Positions 27,015-36,026 of a stretch of DNA of 62,539 nt are shown here, one piece after another. The notes beneath the pieces were generated by a model that saw only the letters and a program-made list of their open reading frames with translations, had not been told where the DNA came from and did no database searches. The position numbers were made by a program, and so were the translations under genes. How positions within the stretch are numbered: the first letter of the stretch is position 1; each line of letters opens with the position of its first letter. The DNA comes from an uncultured Desulfovibrio sp. (lineage in GTDB: Bacteria; Desulfobacterota; Desulfovibrionia; Desulfovibrionales; Desulfovibrionaceae), in NCBI GenBank assembly GCA_900546145.1, contig URBN01000013.1, forward strand, positions 1 to 62,539, given 5' to 3'.

Positions 27015-28691
27015 CTACGGCACGAGCACCTCGTTCTGCAGCTCCTTCGGTATCCACCATTTGTCCATATTCCAGCTGATGCCGGCCAGGGCAGGCTCGA
27101 TCCCCCTGAAGCGGCTGCGCACCACGGGCAGGGAATAGGGATAATAGAGGAAGCAGTACGGCTGCTCGCGATCCAGAATCTCCTGCACGCGGCAGTAAAT
27201 TTCGTAGCGCCGCTTCTGATCCCGGGTGACGCGTCCCTCCTCGAGAAGCGCGTCAAGCTCTTTATTCCTGAAATGCATGAAATTGAGTCCTCCGGGCACG
27301 GCCTGTGAGGAATGCCAGACCTGATAGATGTCCGGATCCGGCGTAACGGTCCAGCCCAGGACGAGCGCGTCGAACAGTCCCTTGTTGACGAACTCGCGGA
27401 TAAAGGCCGCCCATTCCACGGTACGGACACGCACATCGATGCCCACCCTGCGCAGCTGGTTCTGAATGATTATGGAAACCAGAATGCGCTCCGAGTTGCC
27501 CTGATTGGTGAGGATAGTGAAAGCGAACGGCTTCCCGTCTTTTTCCAGAATGCCGTCACCATCCCTGTCCTCAAACCCCGCCTCCCGCAGGAGCCTGCGT
27601 GCCTCGGTCACGTCCTGTTTAACCGGCTTCAGCGTCGGATGGTAAAACGCAGTGCCGGGTTTATAGGGACCTATGGCCGGAACCCCCTGTCCGAGCAGCG
27701 CGCCTTTAACGAGATCCTCGCGGCTTATGGCCATGGAAATGGCCCTGCGGACGCGCACGTCTTTGAAGAAAGGATGATCCATGTTGAATCCGAGATACAC
27801 ATAGACCGAGGCCAGATAGCGGTATTTGTGGAAATTTTTCTCCCACCACGGCGTATTTGTCTGGCAGAGGTACTGCTCCGGGCTCAGCCCCATGAGATCA
27901 ATACGCCCAGAGCGCGCCTCCATAAACATGGTGCCCGAGTCAGGGATAACGCGATAAATAACCTCGTCGATATGGGGGCGGCCCAGAAAATAAGTGGGAC
28001 TGGCCACAAGGGTCAGACGGGAACCTGACTCCCAGCTCTTCAGGCGATAGGGCCCCGCGCCCACGGGCCTGCGGGAAAAATCGGAGGTGCGCACATCCTT
28101 CCCTTCGAGAATGTGCTTCGGCAGAATGGCCGAGGTGAAGGTTTCAAGAGCGCGCGCGTAATAGCTCGAGTAGACTACCTCCACGGTATAGCGATCCGGG
28201 GCTGTGATAGAGGCGATATGGAGGAAATCCTCAGCGTAGGGACTTCCCACCTTCGGGTCCGCGGCCATTCTGGCTGTGAAGACCACGTCTTCTGCGGTCA
28301 GTTCCTCGCCATCCTCCCAGCGTATGCCCTGATTCATATGCAGGGTCAGCCTGAGTCCGTCCTCTGACATGGTCCAGCTTTTGCACGCAAAAGGCTCAAG
28401 CTCAAGGTTCTTATTATAGCGGATAGGCGCGATAAAGAGCAAATCTGCAACATCATGCGATGCGGAATCCGTGCTGATATAGGGATTAAGATTGGATGGT
28501 TCGCCTATGGTTCCGAGAACAAGACGTCCTCCATCCACAGGAACATCTTCTCCGGCGGAGGCCTCCTCTTCAAGCAAAAGAGAGAAAAAACAGATAAAAA
28601 TCAACGCTATTGCGCATAGCTGATACATAAAAGGCACATGTTTCAGCCTATGCGGCACTCTTTTAAAAAAATAGTTGCTTGCATTATGCAT
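27015..28691 (-). CDS. Extracellular solute-binding protein, family 5 (peptide/nickel type)
   Basis: 558 residues with one hydrophobic N-terminal segment (LCAIALIFICFFSLLL) acting as signal peptide or anchor, then the family 5 fold: GEPSNLNPYISTD, EPFACKSWTMSEDG, RWEDGEELTAEDVVF, PVGAGPYRL and DVRVRRAISMAISRE. Such proteins deliver oligopeptides, nickel or opines to ABC permeases. There are no permease or ATPase genes alongside, so this is an orphan binding protein. The first ATG (28691) gives an unusually long basic n-region. An in-frame ATG at 28628 (MYQLCAIAL) is an equally plausible start; neither has a strong ribosome binding site. Confidence 0.85.
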   Translation of the reverse strand: MHNASNYFFKRVPHRLKHVPFMYQLCAIALIFICFFSLLLEEEASAGEDVPVDGGRLVLGTIGEPSNLNPYISTDSASHDVADLLFIAPIRYNKNLELEPFACKSWTMSEDGLRLTLHMNQGIRWEDGEELTAEDVVFTARMAADPKVGSPYAEDFLHIASITAPDRYTVEVVYSSYYARALETFTSAILPKHILEGKDVRTSDFSRRPVGAGPYRLKSWESGSRLTLVASPTYFLGRPHIDEVIYRVIPDSGTMFMEARSGRIDLMGLSPEQYLCQTNTPWWEKNFHKYRYLASVYVYLGFNMDHPFFKDVRVRRAISMAISREDLVKGALLGQGVPAIGPYKPGTAFYHPTLKPVKQDVTEARRLLREAGFEDRDGDGILEKDGKPFAFTILTNQGNSERILVSIIIQNQLRRVGIDVRVRTVEWAAFIREFVNKGLFDALVLGWTVTPDPDIYQVWHSSQAVPGGLNFMHFRNKELDALLEEGRVTRDQKRRYEIYCRVQEILDREQPYCFLYYPYSLPVVRSRFRGIEPALAGISWNMDKWWIPKELQNEVLVP

Positions 28692-28794
28692 AATGGTGTA
28701 GAAAGAAGAGTCTATAGGTCCTTTACTTGCTTATACAGCCAGCCACCCGGGCATCAGATCAGGCTCCTTCGCACGCGGGGCCACGAGGAAATTA

Positions 28795-31700
28795 ATGAGC
28801 AGATCAGAACACAATGCCATTCTGGAAAAGTGTCAGGCTTTTCTCAACGACAAAGTGCCGGAGTACATCCGGGACGCGGGCAACTATATCCTTTCGGAAA
28901 GTGGCGTGCAAAAGGTCGATATCCAGGAAGGAGAGGTCTGGGAAGTCAGAGGCAACATCCAGGGCGATGATTTCCAAGTCTACACGCCAAAGCTCACCTT
29001 TTCCATAGCCGACAGAACAACCCACAGTCAGTGCAACTGCTCAGAAGCCTTCACCGGCGTCTGCAGCCACGTGGCCGCCCTTGCTCTCAAACTCGTTGAC
29101 GAACTGCGCAAAGAGGAAGGAGAAGAGGCAGAGGAACACGCTCCCGCCGCAGACTGGAGGACGAGCTTCCGCCACTTCTTCACCACGGAAATGGAACCGG
29201 AACCGGGCACTCACTACCTCGTCTTCCGCTTCGATCCCGAGCCCGGACGCCTGCTCGTCTCCTTCTTCCGCTCCCGGCAGAACAAGAACGGCCTGTCCAG
29301 CGTGCAGAATGAAGTGACTCTGAGACAGATCATTGAAAACCCAGGGTGGTGTGAATTCTCGCCGGAGCTGCCCCAGGTCTGCAAGCAAATCGGCCAGCAC
29401 CTCGACTACTACGGCCACAAAGTGGAAATCCCCGACGGTCTCACCTCATGGTTCTTCTGGGCCATGCGCAAGGAATACTACAAGCTCTGGAAGGACACGG
29501 ACAAACCCTGCCGCTTTGAGAACTCTCCGTTCGATCTCAAGCTGAAGCCCAAACTCGATGACAACGGTTTCAGCTTCGATGTTATTCTGAAGCGTGAAGG
29601 CCGTCCGATGATCAACATCACGGAGACGGAACAGAAGGACAACGGCGGAGACCCCATTATCACTTTTCACGGGCAGATGCCCCTCTGGGTCTGCTACCGC
29701 CACAATTTCTACCCCGTGCAGACAGCCCTCTATCCGTCCCTTGTGAAGAGCCTCATCTACGAGCGTCCTGTGGTGCCGCACGATGAGATTTCCGAATTCC
29801 TTGACCGCGTGTGGACCAAACTCCCGGCCTCGGAACTCTACGAGCCGCAGCAGTTCCTCAAAATCATGGAGCCAGTCTTCCAGCCGGCTACCTACAATCC
29901 GAAACTCTTCCTGGACGAAGAAGGAAGCCTGCTGACACTCGAAATCGACAATATTTACGAAACCCGTCACGGCGAGTTCACCCTCCCCGGTCCAAACCCG
30001 GATTTTCAGACGGGCAGTTACGCCTATCAGGGGCAAACCTACCTCGTGCGCAGACACCAGGAAGAAGAAAACCAGCTCATGCAGGAACTCACTTCCATGG
30101 GCTTTCAGGCCCGTTCCAGCAAGCTCTGGTTCCTTGAGCCCGAGGAGGCCATCTCCTTCCTCCTGGATTCCTATCCCAAGCTCGTGGAAAACTACCGCGT
30201 CTTTGGCGAAAAGGCCCTGTCACGCTATAAGGTGCGCTCCACGAAGTCCAAAATCACGGCCAAGGTCACCAGCAACGAAAAAGAAAAGTGGTTCTCGCTG
30301 GACATCACCGTCGATTATGACGGACAGACCCTTCCCCTCGAAAAAATCTGGAACGCCTGGACCAGGGGCAAGCGCTACGTACAGCTGAAGGACGGTTCCT
30401 ATACCTCCCTCCCCGAGGAATGGCTGAAAAAAATCTCCCACAAGCTCACTACACTTGGTCTTGATCCGTCGAAACCCCCGCAGCAGCGTTTCAAACAGTT
30501 CGAGGCGCCCATGCTGGACGGACTCCTCGACGACATGCCTGAAGCGCATACCGACGCCTACTGGGTCAAGCTCAGGGAGAAAATTCATTCTTTCAAGGAA
30601 GTCAAAGCCGTTCCCGCCCCTCAGGGGCTCAACGCCCAGCTCAGAAGCTACCAGATGCAGGGCCTCGCCTATCTGAACTTCCTGTCTGATTACGGATTCG
30701 GCGGCATTCTCGCCGACGAAATGGGCCTCGGCAAAACCATTCAGACTCTCGCCTTCATCCAGTACATGGTGGAGCACAGGCACAAGGGCGCCAACCTCAT
30801 CGTCGTCCCAACCTCCGTGCTGCCAAACTGGGAGCGGGAAGCCGAAAAATTCGTTCCCTCCCTGAAGAGACTCATCATCTACGGAACCCGCCGCGAAAAC
30901 ATGTTCAAGCAGATCGGCAAATCCGATCTGGTCATAACAACTTACGCCCTGCTGCGCCGCGACCTTGAGGAAATCGAAAAATTTGAATTTAACACGATCA
31001 TCCTCGACGAAGCGCAGAATATCAAGAATCCGAACACCATCACGGCCCGCTCCGTGCGCAAGCTCAACGCACGCATGCGCCTGTGCCTGTCCGGCACGCC
31101 CATCGAGAACAACCTCTTCGAGCTGTGGTCGCTCTTCGAATTCCTCATGCCGGGCTTCCTTGGCAGCCAGCATTCTTTCCAGCGTGGGATCATCAAGCCA
31201 ATCAAGGACGGCGATCCCGAGACGCTCGAATACCTGCGCGCCAGGGTCAGACCCTTCATACTGCGCCGCACCAAAGCCGAAGTGGCCCGGGATCTGCCTC
31301 CCAAAGTGGAAAGCGTCACCTGCTGCGCCCTCGAGGAGGCTCAGGCCGAACTCTATGCGGCCGTGGCCCGCAAGCTGCGTGACCAGGTGCTGGCCGATGT
31401 GGACGAGAAAGGCCTTGCCAAAAGTCAGATGTCCATTCTGGACGCGCTGCTCAAGCTGCGTCAGATATGCTGCCATCCGCGCCTGCTTAAAATCGATATC
31501 CCCGGCTTCTCCAACAACCTGCCCTCCGGCAAATTCGAAGCCTTTAAAGACATGGTGCAGGAAGTCGTCGAAGGCGGGCACAAGGTGCTTGTCTTCTCCC
31601 AGTTCGTCCAGATGCTCAAAATCATCAGGCAGTGGCTTGAATTCTCCCAGATTCCCTTCTGCTATCTGGACGGTGCGAGCAAGGACCGTTTCGAGCAGGT

Positions 31701-32031
31701 GGACCGCTTCAACAACTCGCCAAATATCCCCATCTTCCTCATTTCCCTCAAGGCAGGCGGCACTGGCCTGAACCTGACATCCGCCGACTACGTCATCCAC
31801 TATGACCCGTGGTGGAACCCCGCGGTCGAAAGCCAGGCCACGGACAGAACGCACCGCATAGGCCAGACCCGCCAGGTATTCTCCTACAAACTCATCTGCC
31901 AGAATACCGTCGAGGAAAAAATCCTCAAACTGCAGGACGCCAAGCGCAACGTCGCCGAAGCCATCATTCCCGGCCAGGAAACCTGGAAGTCCCTCACGCG
32001 CGAGGATCTCGAAATGCTCTTCGACGCGTAG
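28795..32031 (+). CDS. SNF2-family helicase with SWIM zinc finger
   Basis: 1078 residues. A SWIM zinc finger near residues 80-100 reads CNCSEAFTGVCSHVAAL. A long central region of unknown fold is followed by the SNF2 motor. Motif I is LADEMGLGKTIQT, motif II is ILDEAQNIKN, motif III is LSGTPIENNL, and the C-terminal half has LVFSQFVQML, LKAGGTGLNL and DRTHRIGQTRQV. It is predicted to be an ATP-driven translocase on double-stranded DNA, perhaps in repair or transcription; the true role of bacterial SWIM-SNF2 proteins is not established. It has a GAGG ribosome binding site, is monocistronic, and ends at a long terminator. No restriction or defence genes adjoin it. Confidence 0.9.
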   Translation: MSRSEHNAILEKCQAFLNDKVPEYIRDAGNYILSESGVQKVDIQEGEVWEVRGNIQGDDFQVYTPKLTFSIADRTTHSQCNCSEAFTGVCSHVAALALKLVDELRKEEGEEAEEHAPAADWRTSFRHFFTTEMEPEPGTHYLVFRFDPEPGRLLVSFFRSRQNKNGLSSVQNEVTLRQIIENPGWCEFSPELPQVCKQIGQHLDYYGHKVEIPDGLTSWFFWAMRKEYYKLWKDTDKPCRFENSPFDLKLKPKLDDNGFSFDVILKREGRPMINITETEQKDNGGDPIITFHGQMPLWVCYRHNFYPVQTALYPSLVKSLIYERPVVPHDEISEFLDRVWTKLPASELYEPQQFLKIMEPVFQPATYNPKLFLDEEGSLLTLEIDNIYETRHGEFTLPGPNPDFQTGSYAYQGQTYLVRRHQEEENQLMQELTSMGFQARSSKLWFLEPEEAISFLLDSYPKLVENYRVFGEKALSRYKVRSTKSKITAKVTSNEKEKWFSLDITVDYDGQTLPLEKIWNAWTRGKRYVQLKDGSYTSLPEEWLKKISHKLTTLGLDPSKPPQQRFKQFEAPMLDGLLDDMPEAHTDAYWVKLREKIHSFKEVKAVPAPQGLNAQLRSYQMQGLAYLNFLSDYGFGGILADEMGLGKTIQTLAFIQYMVEHRHKGANLIVVPTSVLPNWEREAEKFVPSLKRLIIYGTRRENMFKQIGKSDLVITTYALLRRDLEEIEKFEFNTIILDEAQNIKNPNTITARSVRKLNARMRLCLSGTPIENNLFELWSLFEFLMPGFLGSQHSFQRGIIKPIKDGDPETLEYLRARVRPFILRRTKAEVARDLPPKVESVTCCALEEAQAELYAAVARKLRDQVLADVDEKGLAKSQMSILDALLKLRQICCHPRLLKIDIPGFSNNLPSGKFEAFKDMVQEVVEGGHKVLVFSQFVQMLKIIRQWLEFSQIPFCYLDGASKDRFEQVDRFNNSPNIPIFLISLKAGGTGLNLTSADYVIHYDPWWNPAVESQATDRTHRIGQTRQVFSYKLICQNTVEEKILKLQDAKRNVAEAIIPGQETWKSLTREDLEMLFDA

Positions 32032-32049
32032 CCCGTTTTTCGCTCTCAC

Positions 32050-32109
32050 GAAACAGAGACGCCGCCTTACTCATGACTCAAGTCACGAGTAAGGCGGCGT
32101 CTCTGTTTC
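32050..32109. terminator. Long bidirectional terminator hairpin
   Basis: A perfect 23-bp inverted repeat (32050-32072 with 32087-32109) with a 14-base loop that can itself pair (TGACT/AGTCA). It lies between the convergent helicase and TPR-protein genes. Confidence 0.85.
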
Positions 32110-32127
32110 TGTTCCTTACGGAAAATA

Positions 32128-34557
32128 TCAGGCTTTCGCCTTCACTTCGCACAGAGCGGCATCCTCTTCCCTGCCCTGCCTCCTGAGCGCCTCGGCAAGC
32201 AGAGCCCAGCCGCGGGGCTGGCTCACAATTCCCAGACTGTGGCGGGCGAGCATTTCCGCAATGTCCGCTGCCCCGCGCTCTTTCAGATAGAGTTCTGCCA
32301 GCATAAGCATGGCCGAGGCATCATCAGGATTACGGCGCAGCGCGTCACTGAGCATCTGTCTGGCCTCAGCCGTGCGGCTCTGCTCCGCCGCCACGCGGGC
32401 AAGGCAGCGCAGGGCCAAAGAGCCCTCGTCGCGCGCGCTCCCCTGCTTCCTGTTCTCAGCACGGGCAGCCTTTTCGTAATAGGCCAGGGCTTCGTCCAGT
32501 CTGCTCCGCTTTTCGCAGAGCTGACCGAGGCGGACCAGCGCGTAAACGTGATCCGGCATATCCGCAAGGCAGTCCCTGAAATGGGTTTCAGCGCCTTCCG
32601 TGTCGCCGAGCTGATAGCATACGGTCCCCAGATTATAATGAGCCTGGGCTTTTTCCCCGATATCACGGGTATGCTCCAGGGATTTTTCGAAATAACGCCT
32701 GGCTTCTTCCTGGCGCCCAAGAGCGGCCATGCATACACCAAGGGAATTCCAGGCGAGTGCGTTGCCCGCGTCAGCCAGCAGGGCCAGTTTGTATTCCTCG
32801 ACCGCTCCAAAAACATCGCCCTGACTGTAGCGGCGATCCGCGCTGATAGTGATGGCCTGGGAATTGAAGGCTCCAACTCTGGGCTCGGGAAGGAGTCTCG
32901 CGTATTCCAGAGCCTTCAGAACGCATTCCATCATTTCCCCGCGCCCGAAGTGCAGGAACGGCCAGAAGGCCAGTCCGACCGCGGCGTGCACGCCTTCGCC
33001 GGCAAGTGCGCTGTCAAAAGCCCTGTATGTTTCCAGCAGTTCTTCCCCGCCTCCGGGATGGCAGAAAACCAGGCCGTTCATGCCGTAATATCCGGCAAAG
33101 GCATGTTCTCCGCCCACGCGCTGATTCCAGAGGAAGGCCGCGCGGTTCAGGACATCAGAGAAGGAATCGGGTCCCTGTCCCACCTTCACATCCCCATCGG
33201 GGCGTAAAAGGGCAAGGGCGAAACGTTTTGCCCCGCCGGACACCCGGCGCAGGCGGGCCATGAATTCGCCGTGTCCGTAGCAGTAAAATCCGCCGCCTTC
33301 GGTTCCCTTCCCGGCGTCTTCGTCTGCTCCGGCCGCTGCTTCCGTCTTTCCGGCAGGCTGCCCCGGATCCGCGCTTTCCTCCCCACCTTTTTCGGTTCCC
33401 GCACCATAGGTCTGGCCGCGGTCCTCGAGGGACAGGATGTCGCCCGCCGCGGGCAGAACAGAAGGATCCGCAAGATGGATGATCTCAGCCGTGGATTCCT
33501 GACTGCCGGCCTGCAGCAGGACGAGCTCGCCTTTGAAGGAACCGTCCGCACCGCTGTAGAACGCGAAGCTCAGCCCTTCCCGTGCACCCGTGCGCCTCCC
33601 GAGGTTGATGACCACGCGCCCGGATGAAAGCGTCTTCAGGATAACACCGCCGTCCAGGAGAATGCGCACGAAAGGCATAATAGCGCCATTTCTGCGCTGA
33701 GCCGCCATGGCGGCCGCCATTCTGGCCTTCTCCAGAAGCTCCCTGGCCTGATCCGCCGGGCTGAAACGCAGCTCTGCGGCCTGCATGTCCTGCGGGAACA
33801 GAGCATGTCCTGCTGCCAGCACGGGCACAGCCTTTCCGGGCACCAGCTCCTCGTCAAGAGAGACGGCGCTCATGCGGGAGAGAGCTTCTTCGGCCGCGCG
33901 CTGACAGGCGCCGCGGCCCGTCACGCTGCTCAGAAGCAGGGCAAAATCGGCGCGGCCAGCCCTGGCTGGCAGGATGTCACCGGGAAGGCCATCCGCAAGT
34001 GCCGCGGCAAGTTTCGCCACACAGCGTTCCAGATAGGAATATCCCCCCATTTCCGCGAGTGCCTGCGCGTTCACGAGGCGGATGACCACGATGCCCACGC
34101 AGAAAAGATGCAGAGGAGAAGGCGAACAGGGCTCCACCGCAGCAGGAGCCTGCGAAAGAAGCTCGCGCACCCGCTCGGCCCCGTCAGCCACCCGCGTATA
34201 GAGCTCCTGCTCGGTAAAGAGGCCGGTGGATGCGTCCACGGAACAGGCACGCGTGCGGGCCACAACTTCCAGAATAAGCGCCGCGATGCTTTTCATTCTG
34301 GGCATGACCTGACGCGATTCCTTGGCTCCCACGCCGAGCAGGCGTACGGCGCCAATTCCCCGGCCCTGCCAGAGGAGAGGAACGATAAGAGTCCTTTCCC
34401 CGGCAATGTACTCGGCGTCCTTCCTGGACCAGGTCGGAGGAAAATACAGATCTCCGCCCTGAAAATGGACAAACTGGGCAAACTGCTCAAGAAGAAAGCC
34501 GGAGAGATCACTGAGATCCCGGCCCGAGAGGGGAAGAGACTGAAGACAGGTGTTCAC
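32128..34557 (-). CDS. GAF / degenerate GGDEF / TPR signalling-like protein
   Basis: About 809 residues. A GAF-like sensor region is at the start (LFVHFQGGDLYFPPTW-like segment to ILEVVARTR). A GGDEF-type fold opens with VDASTGLFTEQELYTRV, but its active-site loop reads ARAGRADFALL instead of RxGGDEF. A second GGDEF-like segment (FALALLRPDGDVK, then FAGYYGMNGLVFCH) also lacks the motif. About six TPR repeats finish the protein from residue ~600. No catalytic cyclase is expected, so it may bind a ligand and act as a protein-interaction hub. The start is uncertain: GTG at 34557 or TTG at 34563, both after AGAAGG, or an ATG at 34620. Confidence 0.72.
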   Translation of the reverse strand: MNTCLQSLPLSGRDLSDLSGFLLEQFAQFVHFQGGDLYFPPTWSRKDAEYIAGERTLIVPLLWQGRGIGAVRLLGVGAKESRQVMPRMKSIAALILEVVARTRACSVDASTGLFTEQELYTRVADGAERVRELLSQAPAAVEPCSPSPLHLFCVGIVVIRLVNAQALAEMGGYSYLERCVAKLAAALADGLPGDILPARAGRADFALLLSSVTGRGACQRAAEEALSRMSAVSLDEELVPGKAVPVLAAGHALFPQDMQAAELRFSPADQARELLEKARMAAAMAAQRRNGAIMPFVRILLDGGVILKTLSSGRVVINLGRRTGAREGLSFAFYSGADGSFKGELVLLQAGSQESTAEIIHLADPSVLPAAGDILSLEDRGQTYGAGTEKGGEESADPGQPAGKTEAAAGADEDAGKGTEGGGFYCYGHGEFMARLRRVSGGAKRFALALLRPDGDVKVGQGPDSFSDVLNRAAFLWNQRVGGEHAFAGYYGMNGLVFCHPGGGEELLETYRAFDSALAGEGVHAAVGLAFWPFLHFGRGEMMECVLKALEYARLLPEPRVGAFNSQAITISADRRYSQGDVFGAVEEYKLALLADAGNALAWNSLGVCMAALGRQEEARRYFEKSLEHTRDIGEKAQAHYNLGTVCYQLGDTEGAETHFRDCLADMPDHVYALVRLGQLCEKRSRLDEALAYYEKAARAENRKQGSARDEGSLALRCLARVAAEQSRTAEARQMLSDALRRNPDDASAMLMLAELYLKERGAADIAEMLARHSLGIVSQPRGWALLAEALRRQGREEDAALCEVKAKA

Positions 34558-34646
34558 AGACAAAAATCCTTCTGAAAAACATATTCCGGGAAAGCGTTCC
34601 GGCTGCCCGCCGTATTGCACGGCTTTTCATTTAATGGCAACTTTGA

Positions 34647-34685
34647 GCGGCCTGCAAGGGGATCTCCCCCTGAGGCCGCCTTTTT
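34647..34685 (+). terminator. Leader terminator or attenuator upstream of the metallo-hydrolase gene
   Basis: GCGGCCT (34647-34653) pairs with AGGCCGC (34673-34679) around an inner GGGGA/TCCCC stem, followed by CTTTTT. It points toward the rightward gene but lies between divergent genes, so it can only end a short leader or small RNA. Confidence 0.65.
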
Positions 34686-34747
34686 CTTCTTCCGGCCTAC
34701 GCCCGGCGCGGAGCCGGACTTTCAGTCCGCTATCGAGGAGTTCCTTC

Positions 34748-35377
34748 ATGCGTGTCACAAGCTTCCCTCTCGGCCCCATCGAGACCAACAGTTATATACT
34801 GGATGACGGCAAAAACGCCCTGTCCATCGACGTGGGCGGCGACCCGGCACCCATTCTGGATTTTCTTGCCAGGGAAAACCTCACCCTGCTCGCGACTATC
34901 ATCACGCACCAGCACTTCGATCATCTCTACGGCGTGCACGCCCTGCAGGAAAAACTCGGCACGCCCTGCTACTGCCCGAAAGGCGACGCGCCCATCGAAA
35001 ACACGGAATCTACCAAAGGCGGACTCTGGGGTCTGCCCAAAGTTCCAGAATTCAGGAAAGAGTATCTCCCTGATGGGGAAGATACCATAGGCCCCTTCCA
35101 TTTCAAAATTCTTCCTACTCCCGGCCATACGCCAGGCGGCGTCTCCTTTTACTTTCCTGACGCAAAAAGCGTCTTCACGGGCGACAGCCTCTTCTACCGT
35201 TCTATGGGCAGAACAGACTTCCCCTTCGGCGATCACGAAAAACTCATCAAAGGTATCAGGGATAATCTGTTCACGCTGCCCCCGGACACCACCGTCTATC
35301 CGGGGCACGGCCCGCAGTCCAATATCGGAGAGGAAAGCCTCGAGAATCCCTTCATCGGGGAAGGCTGCGCCAGGTAG
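34748..35377 (+). CDS. Metallo-beta-lactamase fold hydrolase (glyoxalase II-like)
   Basis: 209 residues. The two-metal site is complete: THQHFDHLYG, PTPGHTPGGV, FTGDSLF and PGHGPQS. Length and motifs fit YcbL/glyoxalase II-like hydrolases that cleave thioesters such as S-lactoylglutathione or other glycolytic by-products; the substrate is inferred. The ATG at 34748 follows GAGGAG and begins the conserved MRVTSFPLGPIETNSYIL. A leader containing a terminator-like hairpin (34647-34685) and a second hairpin CGGACT/AGTCCG precede it. Confidence 0.87.
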   Translation: MRVTSFPLGPIETNSYILDDGKNALSIDVGGDPAPILDFLARENLTLLATIITHQHFDHLYGVHALQEKLGTPCYCPKGDAPIENTESTKGGLWGLPKVPEFRKEYLPDGEDTIGPFHFKILPTPGHTPGGVSFYFPDAKSVFTGDSLFYRSMGRTDFPFGDHEKLIKGIRDNLFTLPPDTTVYPGHGPQSNIGEESLENPFIGEGCAR

Positions 35378-35409
35378 TCTCCCAGAAACACTCCCCTGAA
35401 AACGATAAA

Positions 35410-35453
35410 TCCCCGTTCCCCGGCTTTTTCCCGGAGAACGGGGACTTTCTTTC
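35410..35453 (+). terminator. Terminator of the metallo-hydrolase gene
   Basis: A 14-base stem with one mismatch (35410-35423 with 35431-35444) followed by CTTTCTTT; it may also act on the convergent pdxT transcript. Confidence 0.85.
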
Positions 35454-35465
35454 CCCAGCCGCCAT

Positions 35466-36026
35466 TCAGATCATGTTCACGAAACGCCTGTGGAGACGAC
35501 GGTCCGGATCAAGCTCGGGATGGAAAGCCATGGCCATCTGACGTCCGTATTCCACCGCAACGGCAGCACCGTCAACCCTCGCCATGACGCGTACTCCGGA
35601 CGCAGATGAGACAATGCCCGGCGCACGGATGAAGGTCATGGGAACGGTTCCCACGTCTTCATAGCCGCCCTCCGTGTGAAAGCTGCCGAGCTGCCTGCCG
35701 TAAGCGTTGCGGCGCACGGTAACGGGCAGAGTGCCAAACCACACGGTGCTGTCACTTTCAAGACGCTCAGCGAGCAGGATGAGTCCCGCACAGGTTGCGA
35801 GCACGGGCAGGCCGTCTTCTATGCGCTCCTTCAGAGGAGAAAAGAGACCGAGGTCCTTCAGAAGCTTGCCCTGGACCGTGCTCTCTCCCCCGGGCAGCAC
35901 AAGGCCGTCAAAATCCCGCTTCAGATCGCCGGCCTCACGAATCTCAAAGCTCTCCACGCCGATATCAGAGAGAGCGTGCTCGTGCTCGATGAACGCGCCC
36001 TGAAGGGCCAGAACAGCAACCTGCAT
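35466..36026 (-). CDS. pdxT: Pyridoxal 5'-phosphate synthase glutaminase subunit
   Basis: 186-residue class I glutaminase that supplies ammonia to PdxS for ribose-phosphate-dependent PLP synthesis. The N-terminal VAVLALQGAFIEH, LPGGEST, the catalytic cysteine in LATCAGLILLA and the C-terminal H-x-E (AFHPELDPD) are all present. The ATG overlaps the pdxS stop by one base, so the two subunits are made together. Complete and normal in length. Confidence 0.96.
   Translation of the reverse strand: MQVAVLALQGAFIEHEHALSDIGVESFEIREAGDLKRDFDGLVLPGGESTVQGKLLKDLGLFSPLKERIEDGLPVLATCAGLILLAERLESDSTVWFGTLPVTVRRNAYGRQLGSFHTEGGYEDVGTVPMTFIRAPGIVSSASGVRVMARVDGAAVAVEYGRQMAMAFHPELDPDRRLHRRFVNMI

Noticed and set aside
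32050..32109. Inverted repeats as insertion sequence ends
   Set aside because: The perfect repeats at 32050-32109 and 7971-8022 are single short hairpins between convergent gene ends, which is the position and shape of terminators; no transposase lies between distant copies.
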